From Bacillota bacterium (lineage in GTDB: Bacteria; Bacillota; Clostridia; Lachnospirales; Lachnospiraceae): a DNA stretch of 64,000 nt. The DNA lies in assembly GCA_023393095.1 (NCBI GenBank), contig JAEWMT010000070.1, positions 35,429 to 99,428 of the forward strand, written 5' to 3'. Numbering within the stretch: the first letter of the stretch is position 1; each line of letters opens with the position of its first letter. The notes beneath the pieces were generated by a model. It saw only the letters and a list, made by a program, of their open reading frames with translations, searched no databases and was not told the origin of the DNA. This document shows positions 8,614 through 16,099 of this stretch, in pieces. The translations under genes and the position numbers were made by a program.

Positions 8614-9045
8614 TTAATTTTTAACTCCTGCAAAAAATGAATGTAGTTTATGAATGCCTCCGTTATACACCATTAGCGGGCAGCCATATGCAGTTACGAC
8701 TCCTGCCTTATCACATTCTTCAAGCGTTGCAGGATCCACCATATTTTTGTTATAAAATAAAATCTTCTTCACTCCGTTATCAATCAAATGGTTTACCGCT
8801 TTTGCAGCGCTTGTTTTATTTAGGAGGACATACGCTGTCTGGGGTATCATTGGAAGTTCGCTGAACTTTTTATAAACCTTTATATCAAAATCAGCATTAT
8901 CTTTTGTATTGAAGGGATATACCTTTATATTATTATTGGTAAATGCTTCGAAAACCATATTACTGTATGCTTTATTTCTCGAAGAGTATCCAACAAACAA
9001 AATATCACTGTCAGTAAAAAAATCTTTATTAATCTTAATCATCAA
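8614..9045 (-). CDS. CoA-binding-domain protein (YccU-like)
   Basis: This 143-residue single-domain Rossmann protein belongs to the CoA_binding superfamily. It has FVGYSSRNKAYSNMV near the start in place of the usual GaS-x-k-y-s block. VYPFNTK follows, then SELPMIPQTAYVLLNKTSAA, and a C-terminal AYGCPLMVY in place of the common CP/CIM motif. Such proteins bind CoA or nucleotides, and their cellular roles are mostly unknown. It is the upstream gene of a probable two-gene unit with the CODH homologue. A GGAGG site precedes the ATG. That the pair works together is inference from position. Confidence 0.75.
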   Translation of the reverse strand: MMIKINKDFFTDSDILFVGYSSRNKAYSNMVFEAFTNNNIKVYPFNTKDNADFDIKVYKKFSELPMIPQTAYVLLNKTSAAKAVNHLIDNGVKKILFYNKNMVDPATLEECDKAGVVTAYGCPLMVYNGGIHKLHSFFAGVKN

Positions 9046-9213
9046 AGTGCCTCCTTGCTCCTGTCTATAGTACTATTATACTATTTCTTGTACATTATGT
9101 CTAATAATTCTATTAAAATTAATATCTATTTAATAATATTTAACAATATTATGGAAGTCATGGGTCATCGAAATGAACTATACGTAGCCAAATTACGGAT
9201 TGTCTGGAATAAA

Positions 9214-9269
9214 AATGAGAAAACATGTTAGCAAAACTTTTACACTTTGCTGTATGCTTTCTCATTTAC
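9214..9269 (-). terminator. terminator of the GerMN lipoprotein gene
   Basis: A long imperfect stem runs from AATGAGAAA at 9214 to TTTCTCATT at 9269, with inner arms GCAAA/TTTGC. Reading on the minus strand it is followed by TTTTTATT. It lies 25 bases past the stop of the minus-strand lipoprotein gene. Confidence 0.75.
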
Positions 9270-9293
9270 ATTTCTTTTATATGCTATAGCCTG

Positions 9294-10427
9294 CTATTTT
9301 ACCAGTGAATCCATATTAACCTTGAAGGTCTCACCCTTTTTCATTAATATATGTCCTGATTCATAGGGTTTACCTGCAATTGTAATATAAACTTTGTCAA
9401 CACCATAGTAGTTACCAAGGGTATTTGTAATACATTGCAGTACTAATGCTTCAAAACCAGAGCCCAAATTCATTTCCTCAGTAAAATCCTTAGAAAAGTC
9501 TACATACACGATCTTATCTTTACCCAGATACAGACTATTAATAACGGTATTTGCACTTAACAACGGCAGATAGGATTTCTTAACAGCCTCTTGTTTTAAA
9601 GCTTTTTCCAGAACCGTTCTGATTACATCACCGGTTCGAAAGGCTAAGGTTAATGATTCCTGATGCATCTTTTCATCAGAATCCGGATAATATACTGCGA
9701 TTTTCTGTTTCAATTGCGTGTTCGTATTAATTTTACTTAGGGATGAAGATATCTTCGTACCTCCCGAATTAAATACGCTTTTTACTAACCCGGCCTTGGG
9801 AGCATAGTAATCTTTTGTATTGTCACCCTTGCCTTCTGTGGTTACCTCAATGGCTTTATATATGCCTGAAGGAGTGTCAACTTTAACATCCACAGCTGAA
9901 ATATAACGTTTTCTTCCATCGGGGAGTGTCCACTGCGTCCCCTTCACAAGCGGTTCCATTAAAAGAATCTCCGGCTTTTTGGTAGAAGTTTTATCTATGA
10001 AATTCTCACGGTAGTAGCACTCATTCATACTATAGATTATTGACACCTTACCGCCTTTTATCTGAATTACCCTAACGGTTTCGGAACCGCCATTATTTGT
10101 CCTAGTTTGTACTTTATTGTTCACCGAATCCAAAAAGTCTGTATATACTTTATACGAAGCGTATTCGTTTCCTTTCCCTTCATATATATATTCGACATCT
10201 GCCTGGATCGGATAATATTCAAGAAGCTTTTGCTGATTCTCTACCTGTCCGGAATCAATACCGTCGGTATTCTGATCCGCAACATTCTCCGGCGGCAGAG
10301 TAACTACCGGAAGCGAAGTCGGAGTCAGCGTTACTTTTGTATTTTCACTATTTACTTTTTCTTTTTTGCAACCGCTTAACAATAGAAGCAATAAAACGAA
10401 ACTGATGAACAGTACACATTTTTTCAT
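9294..10427 (-). CDS. lipoprotein with C-terminal GerMN domain
   Basis: This 377-residue lipoprotein has a signal peptide ending in the lipobox LLSGC, then a Thr/Pro/Gln-rich linker. A central beta-rich domain follows (YYPIQADVEYIYEGKGNEYA onwards) and a GerMN domain at about residues 245-360 (IAVYYPDSDEKMH, VIRTVLEKAL, LYLGKDKIVYVDFSKDF, VLQCITNTLGNYYGVDKVYI). GerMN domains occur in the spore germination protein GerM and in envelope lipoproteins. It sits outside the cytoplasmic membrane. It appears monocistronic, with its own terminator. A role in sporulation or the envelope is plausible but not shown. Confidence 0.85.
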   Translation of the reverse strand: MKKCVLFISFVLLLLLLSGCKKEKVNSENTKVTLTPTSLPVVTLPPENVADQNTDGIDSGQVENQQKLLEYYPIQADVEYIYEGKGNEYASYKVYTDFLDSVNNKVQTRTNNGGSETVRVIQIKGGKVSIIYSMNECYYRENFIDKTSTKKPEILLMEPLVKGTQWTLPDGRKRYISAVDVKVDTPSGIYKAIEVTTEGKGDNTKDYYAPKAGLVKSVFNSGGTKISSSLSKINTNTQLKQKIAVYYPDSDEKMHQESLTLAFRTGDVIRTVLEKALKQEAVKKSYLPLLSANTVINSLYLGKDKIVYVDFSKDFTEEMNLGSGFEALVLQCITNTLGNYYGVDKVYITIAGKPYESGHILMKKGETFKVNMDSLVK

Positions 10428-10583
10428 GATTACCTCCGGGTTCAGAGTCTAAATCCTACTCTTTATATATAATATAAATTAGCAGGAAAGTGCTTTTGCA
10501 ACACTTTATACTTCTCTGATTATTTCTATAATTTTACATCCTAGTGTCCATGGGTGCAGCTCGCTTGCACGCCTAAATTCAAC

Positions 10584-10613
10584 GTGTGAATTATTCTTTA
10601 CAATAATTCACAC
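10584..10613. promoter_or_regulatory. perfect 12-bp inverted repeat in metF/lipoprotein interval
   Basis: GTGTGAATTATT and its exact complement are separated by six bases. No T-run follows on the minus strand, so it is not a canonical terminator for metF (which ends at 10743). It may be a protein-binding palindrome ahead of the lipoprotein gene. The rest of 10428-10742 is AT-rich without a gene. Confidence 0.45.
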
Positions 10614-10742
10614 TATGTATTTTAAGTCTTAACATTAAATATTATGTTTATTCCAAATCAAATCATCTGTACATTTATTTGGTTTTTTATCATAAGTCTA
10701 ATCGAACTACATGGATGAATATTATTGTCCCGGAGCATTATT

Positions 10743-11609
10743 TCAAGCCTGTATCAGACCTGAGATACTTTCACTGATTCTTCTGGCAATATAGGCATTG
10801 TTCATCGTATATAGATGAATTCCATCAACTCCATGTGAAATCAGGTCTACAATCTGATCTATAGCATAGGCAATTCCGGCCTCTTTGAGTGCTTCAGGTG
10901 AGTGTTCAAAGCGTTGAAGCATCTTAGTAAACTTGGAAGGCAAACTCGCTCCACATAAGGTTACCATACGTTCAATCTGTGCCTTATTGACTACCGGCAT
11001 GATTCCAGCCTCAATCGGAGCCTGAATTCCTGCAAGCCTTGCTTTCTCCTGAAAGGAATAAAAGAAATTATTATCAAAGAAAAGCTGTGATATTAAATGA
11101 TCTGCACCAGCATCCACTTTCTTTCTAAGATTCAGGATATCTTCAACCAGGTCCACAGAAGAAATATGTCCCTCGGGATAACAGGCTCCCGATATATGAA
11201 AACCCCCTCTCTCCTTTATGAATGTCACAAGCTCACTGGCATATCTAAATTCATTTTTCGGAGGGACGTCGGGATTCATATCACCCCGCAAAGCCAGAAT
11301 GTTTTCAATTCCGCTCTGTTCCAGTTGGTCTAGAATTTGTAAAATCTCTGACTTGGTATAATTTACGCAGGTCAGATGCGCTAGGGGCTCGATCTGATAT
11401 TTTTGTCTGATAGCAGAAGCAATATCACAAGTCGCAGTATCCCCCGCGTTACCACCGGCACCATAAGTTACACTGATAAAATCCGGTTTCAAATCCTTTA
11501 ATTCGTCTAAGGTTGAATAAATTGTTTCAATCGGACTGGTTTTCTTAGGCGGAAACACTTCAAAGGATAATACCGTCTTATTCTTATTAAATAGCGAAGC
11601 TATATTCAT
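10743..11609 (-). CDS. metF: 5,10-methylenetetrahydrofolate reductase
   Basis: MetF reduces 5,10-methylene-THF to 5-methyl-THF using FAD, feeding methionine synthesis or the methyl branch of the acetyl-CoA pathway. This 288-residue protein has the family blocks LSFEVFPPK at the start, ISVTYGAGG, HLTCVNYTKSEI, LALRGDMN, GGFHISGACYPEGH, DHLISQLFFDN and the C-terminal GIHLYTMNN. Its length is typical. It follows the aldehyde dehydrogenase gene by only 31 bases in the same direction. No metH or metV lies alongside, so which pathway it serves is open. Confidence 0.95.
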   Translation of the reverse strand: MNIASLFNKNKTVLSFEVFPPKKTSPIETIYSTLDELKDLKPDFISVTYGAGGNAGDTATCDIASAIRQKYQIEPLAHLTCVNYTKSEILQILDQLEQSGIENILALRGDMNPDVPPKNEFRYASELVTFIKERGGFHISGACYPEGHISSVDLVEDILNLRKKVDAGADHLISQLFFDNNFFYSFQEKARLAGIQAPIEAGIMPVVNKAQIERMVTLCGASLPSKFTKMLQRFEHSPEALKEAGIAYAIDQIVDLISHGVDGIHLYTMNNAYIARRISESISGLIQA

Positions 11610-11640
11610 AACATCCTCCCTCTGCCACTTCAGTTGGCAT

Positions 11641-13014
11641 CTACAACATTTTTTTCAACAGCTTCAACTTGTCCTTATATGGCGCATAACGAATATTGAT
11701 ATCCAGCATATTAGATTTCTTGAGAATACTCTTCTTATGGGTAAAGGTATCAAAGCTCCATTTGCCATGATATCCTCCCATACCACTGTCACCGACACCT
11801 CCGAACGGCATATAGGAGGTTGCCAGATGAACTAGGGTATCGTTAATGCATCCACCGCCAAAGGGAATACATTTTACAATGCGATCTTCCAACTCCTTGC
11901 TTCTGGTAAATAGATAAAGTGCTAGGGGCTTCGGATGACTGTTCACCATTGTTATAACTTCTTCGATATCTTCATATTCCAATATAGGCAAGATAGGTCC
12001 GAATATCTCTTCCTGCATGACTGGATCATTCCAGGTGACATGATCAAGAAGGGTTGGGGAAATCTGAAGCGTTGCCTCATTGCTGTCACCACCGCAGATT
12101 ATTTCTGAACCATCGATTAGATTCTTCAGTCTGTTGAAATGCTTTTCGTTGACAATCCTCGGAAACTCTTTATTCCGGCAAGGTTCCTCCCCATAGAACC
12201 TTGTGATGTACTTCTTCATTGCATTGATCAGTTCCTGCTTCACATCCCTGTGAACAAGCAAATAATCCGGGCACACACAGGTCTGCCCGCTGTTTAAGGT
12301 TTTACCCCAGATAATACGTTTTGCAGACAGATCAATATCAGCGTCCTTCGCTACAATACACGGGCTTTTACCACCCAGCTCCAGCGTAACCGGTGTCAGA
12401 TGCTTTGATGCCGATTCCATAACCAGCTTACCGACACTGACACTTCCGGTAAAGAAGATATAATCAAACTTCTCCTTTAAGAGTTCCTGATTTGCTTCCC
12501 TTCCGCCTTCGATTACAGCTATATATTTTTCAGGAAAACTTTCTCTTATAATCTTAGCTATGATTGCTGAAGTTGCAGGAGAATATGCGGATGGCTTAAT
12601 AACGTTACAGTTACCCCCTGCAATTGCACCAATTAAAGGTGCTATAGTAAGCTGGAAGGGATAATTCCAGGGTGACATGATCAGTGCAACCCCGTAAGGT
12701 TCTGAAACAATATAGGATGTCGATTTAAAATGTACAATCGGTGTTCTAACCCTTTTCTTGCGGTTCCAGCGATATAGATTATGAATTGCATCCTTAAGCT
12801 CCGTATAGACAAGTCCGATCTCAGAGGCATAGGATTCAAAGGGTGCCTTATTCAAATCTTTCTTCAGTGCTTCAAAGACATCATTCTCATGTTCTTTGAT
12901 CGCGGCCTGTAATTTCTTTAATGCATTCAGTCGAAATGTCAACTCCAATGTCTTTCCACTCAAATAATAATCTTTTTGAAGTTTCACAATTTCCTTGATA
13001 TCTTTCATGTTCAT
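11641..13014 (-). CDS. aldehyde dehydrogenase, class-3-like
   Basis: This NAD(P)-dependent aldehyde oxidation enzyme of 457 residues is the short class that ends without the extra C-terminal region. Visible blocks are IMSPWNYPFQLTIAPLIGA with the catalytic Asn, FFTGSVSVGKLVM, the TLELGGKSPCIV motif with the general-base Glu, and NSGQTCVCPDYLL with the nucleophilic Cys. EEIFGPILPI and MPFGGVGDSGMG complete the set. The C-terminus has a basic and hydrophobic tail (DKLKLLKKML) of the kind that associates these enzymes with membranes. It is probably the first gene of an operon with metF. GGAGG lies upstream of the ATG. Confidence 0.93.
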   Translation of the reverse strand: MNMKDIKEIVKLQKDYYLSGKTLELTFRLNALKKLQAAIKEHENDVFEALKKDLNKAPFESYASEIGLVYTELKDAIHNLYRWNRKKRVRTPIVHFKSTSYIVSEPYGVALIMSPWNYPFQLTIAPLIGAIAGGNCNVIKPSAYSPATSAIIAKIIRESFPEKYIAVIEGGREANQELLKEKFDYIFFTGSVSVGKLVMESASKHLTPVTLELGGKSPCIVAKDADIDLSAKRIIWGKTLNSGQTCVCPDYLLVHRDVKQELINAMKKYITRFYGEEPCRNKEFPRIVNEKHFNRLKNLIDGSEIICGGDSNEATLQISPTLLDHVTWNDPVMQEEIFGPILPILEYEDIEEVITMVNSHPKPLALYLFTRSKELEDRIVKCIPFGGGCINDTLVHLATSYMPFGGVGDSGMGGYHGKWSFDTFTHKKSILKKSNMLDINIRYAPYKDKLKLLKKML

Positions 13015-13221
13015 CCTCCATTTTTAAAATTAATGATTACGTTCAACATACTGAAGTTGATGTTATTGTTTATCGTTTTTACTATTAATCATGTTATTAT
13101 ATCATACCTTGAGTACTTTAAAATAATTCTCATAAACTCTAGTATTATTCATATCTAGGACAAACTGTTTGCTTACTGCAATTAATATCTATCCAACCAA
13201 AACTCTAACAAATATTCAAAA

Positions 13222-16071
13222 TTATCTTAATCTTACTCTGACCCCGTGTGCAACTGCATATTCATGTGCTTTTGATCCGATACTGCATTCAATAATATAG
13301 TTCATACCATACTCTTCACAGAATACCAGATTGCCTCCGATCTTATTTACACTGTCAGGAATACGGATTAGCTCAAGTTGCATGCACTCTTCAAAAGCAC
13401 CACCTTCGATTTCTTCCACACCTTCCGCTATATCCACCTCTTTGACTTTGGAATATAAAAAGTCATAGGAATGGATTTTTTTCACTGATTTCGGTATCAC
13501 TACCTTATCTATCTGTAATTCTTCAAATACTCCCGGACCAATCTCAGTAACGCTATCCGGTATCGTTACAGTTTTATCGGTACCCTGATATTTTATCAGT
13601 ATTCCATTTGGAAGAATTACATAGCTATCCTTTTGATTATTTAACCACCCCGTATCGTTAAAAGCTCCGTAACCTATATTAAATTGGGTAGATGGCATCT
13701 GGATTGTTTTCAAATTCTTACATCCGCTAAAGGCATCCATACCAATTGACTTGATACCATTTGGTAATTTAACCTCTTCCAAGTTATTGTTATTGCTAAA
13801 CGCTTTACTGGCTATTATATTATAGGTTTCAGGTATAGTAACTGATTTGTCACTTCCACTATATTTCAATAATACATTCTGTAATACTAAGATATTATCC
13901 TTTGACTCCATATAATACGGTGTTGTTGAAAATGCATCAGAACCTATGCTATCCAGGGTTCCACTGAAGGAAACCTTAGCAAGGCTATTACATTGACCGA
14001 ATGCAAGACCTCCTAAATTTCTTAATTTATCCGGGAGTTTTATCTCTGATAGCGAACTGCAGCCATAGAATGCACTGCCCTCCATATCGGTTATGTTATT
14101 AGGAAGTGATACCTTCTTCAAATTCGAACAATATCCAAATGCTCCGGAAGATAATACTGCATCCACATTACTGCCTTTAATGCCTTTATCATCTATCGCT
14201 ACTTCCTCCAGTAAAGGGCAATCTGAAAATGCATACTCTCCAATATACTCTATCTCATTTGGCAATACTACCTTCTTTAGTTTGCTGCAGTGTTGAAAAC
14301 TGAAATATCCGATGTGTTTAACACTGGAAGGCAGAATAACTTCCGTAATATCAGTATTTTCTGAAAATACATAGTCGGAGATGGTATCTATCGTATCAGG
14401 GATTGTGACTTTGCCTCCCTTGCCTTTATAAGAGATTAACTTTCCATTCATTGCAAAGAAGTCACCGGGAATGGAATTCATCCATTTCGTACCAGTCAAT
14501 GCATCCACTGCGACATTGATATTTTTATCAGCGAATTCAACTTCACCGAGATTGGTACAACCCTCAAAACATTTACTGGGAAGCTCTTTTATATTGGAAT
14601 TAATTCTTATGCTCTCAAGTGAAGTACAGTTGCCAAAGGCAGACGATCCTATGCTTTTTACACTAGAGGGCAGTGTATAATCCGATAACTTACCACAGTT
14701 GTTAAATGCACTGTACCCGATTGTGGTTATCTTATCTGACAGACTTACCTTTACTAGGGAACTGCAGTCTTCAAATAAATAGGAAGGTATTTCAGTTATC
14801 TTATCAGGAATATTGATAGAGGTCAGGCTTTTGTCGCCCCAAAATACCTTATCCCCCAGCTTTGTTAAAGTAACCGGCAGATTGACTGATTGCAGTTGTG
14901 TGCAATAGCTAAATGCTTCCTCTCCAAGCTCTGTCAGCTTACTTGGTAGTACTACTTTATTTAATGATTCACATCCTGTAAAAAGCCCTCTTTCAATCAC
15001 TGCAAGCTTGCTGTCCTTAGCGAAGCTTACCAGAGTAAGATTTTTACAATAGGAAAAAGCATATCTTCCGAGTGTTGTTGTCTTGCTCGGAATATTAACG
15101 CTTATTAATCCAGTATTACTAAATGCATCTATACCAATCGTTTTAACTCCGGATGGTATATTAATTTTCTTTAAATTCTTACAATTGAAAAATGCTGCAT
15201 CTTTTATCTCTGTAAGATTCTTATTTAAGACTACTTCCGTCAGCTTTTTATTATTAGAAAAAGCACTTTCATAAATAGTTTTGATGTTTGTAGGAAGGAC
15301 TGCTTTGGTGCGACTTCCTATATATTCCAAAAGTATGCCATCTCCGACTACAAGAAGCTCTTTTTTATTATTCTTCAACCACGGTGTATTTGTAAATGTA
15401 TCCAATCCAATATAATTTACACTGGATGGAATTGAAACAGTTTTTAACTTGCTGTAACCATAAAAAGCATAATCCGAGATTTTTTTCAAGCCACGATTCA
15501 TCACAACCTGTGTCAGTTTATCTTTTACACCGCTAAAAGCATCGCTTCCGATACCTTTTACAGATGACGGAAGAGTCACTTTAGTTGATTTCCCGCTATA
15601 ATGAATCAGAATACCGATTCCTTCAATCATGAATAGCCGTTTATCATTCTTTAACCATTTTGAATCTTGAAAATTCCCCGCTTTGATTCTGGCCACGGTC
15701 TTTGGAATAGTGACCTTTGACAGATTAACATCTCCAGAAAAGGCCTCGACTTCAATGGTTTCAACGCCACTTTTCATAGTAACTGTTTTCAGGTTTTGAC
15801 ATCTAAGAAAAGCATATTGATCAATTACCTTAACACCTCCAGGAATAATAACCTCCTCAATCCGGCTATTATCACTGAATGCTCTCATACCTATTTCCTT
15901 TACGCTTGTGGGTATGGTTATCTTGCTTTCCGTTCCTACATAGTCCGTTAAGACACCATTCTTTATTACAAAATCATCATTTTCCTTAGCATATCCTTTC
16001 ACAGGGAATGCAACTGCAAATATCAATGCCGCAGCGAATAGTCCCATATAGATTTTTTGTTTTGTCTTCAT
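13222..16071 (-). CDS. secreted BspA-like leucine-rich repeat protein (copy 2)
   Basis: This 949-residue protein has a signal peptide (about residues 1-28, ending VKGYAK) and then roughly 30 LRR_5/BspA-type repeats of about 23 residues. The repeat pattern is I-x-x-x-A-F-x-x-C-x-x-L-x-x-V-x-I-P. At intervals the repeats are interrupted by W-x-x-x-x-x-x-F/L-x-x-x-x-G-I-L-I-x-Y-x-G insertions, which marks the protein as built from larger duplicated units. It ends with the GSKAHEYAVAHGVRVR block that closes many such proteins. No cell-wall anchor or dockerin is seen. BspA-like repeats mediate adhesion in other bacteria. It follows a close paralogue by 28 bases in the same operon. Confidence 0.9.
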   Translation of the reverse strand: MKTKQKIYMGLFAAALIFAVAFPVKGYAKENDDFVIKNGVLTDYVGTESKITIPTSVKEIGMRAFSDNSRIEEVIIPGGVKVIDQYAFLRCQNLKTVTMKSGVETIEVEAFSGDVNLSKVTIPKTVARIKAGNFQDSKWLKNDKRLFMIEGIGILIHYSGKSTKVTLPSSVKGIGSDAFSGVKDKLTQVVMNRGLKKISDYAFYGYSKLKTVSIPSSVNYIGLDTFTNTPWLKNNKKELLVVGDGILLEYIGSRTKAVLPTNIKTIYESAFSNNKKLTEVVLNKNLTEIKDAAFFNCKNLKKINIPSGVKTIGIDAFSNTGLISVNIPSKTTTLGRYAFSYCKNLTLVSFAKDSKLAVIERGLFTGCESLNKVVLPSKLTELGEEAFSYCTQLQSVNLPVTLTKLGDKVFWGDKSLTSINIPDKITEIPSYLFEDCSSLVKVSLSDKITTIGYSAFNNCGKLSDYTLPSSVKSIGSSAFGNCTSLESIRINSNIKELPSKCFEGCTNLGEVEFADKNINVAVDALTGTKWMNSIPGDFFAMNGKLISYKGKGGKVTIPDTIDTISDYVFSENTDITEVILPSSVKHIGYFSFQHCSKLKKVVLPNEIEYIGEYAFSDCPLLEEVAIDDKGIKGSNVDAVLSSGAFGYCSNLKKVSLPNNITDMEGSAFYGCSSLSEIKLPDKLRNLGGLAFGQCNSLAKVSFSGTLDSIGSDAFSTTPYYMESKDNILVLQNVLLKYSGSDKSVTIPETYNIIASKAFSNNNNLEEVKLPNGIKSIGMDAFSGCKNLKTIQMPSTQFNIGYGAFNDTGWLNNQKDSYVILPNGILIKYQGTDKTVTIPDSVTEIGPGVFEELQIDKVVIPKSVKKIHSYDFLYSKVKEVDIAEGVEEIEGGAFEECMQLELIRIPDSVNKIGGNLVFCEEYGMNYIIECSIGSKAHEYAVAHGVRVRLR

Positions 16072-16099
16072 CTTTTCCTCCTAATTGTTTTGAAATATA

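Noticed and set aside
10640..10700. Hairpin CCAAAT/ATTTGG with a T-run as a plus-strand terminator
   Set aside because: There is no plus-strand gene upstream, and the stem is only six A/T-rich pairs.
6613..11609. Wood-Ljungdahl cluster, because cooS and metF are 2 kb apart
   Set aside because: ACS, corrinoid protein, formate-THF ligase and CooC genes are absent, the CODH is divergent, and metF is in a unit with an aldehyde dehydrogenase.
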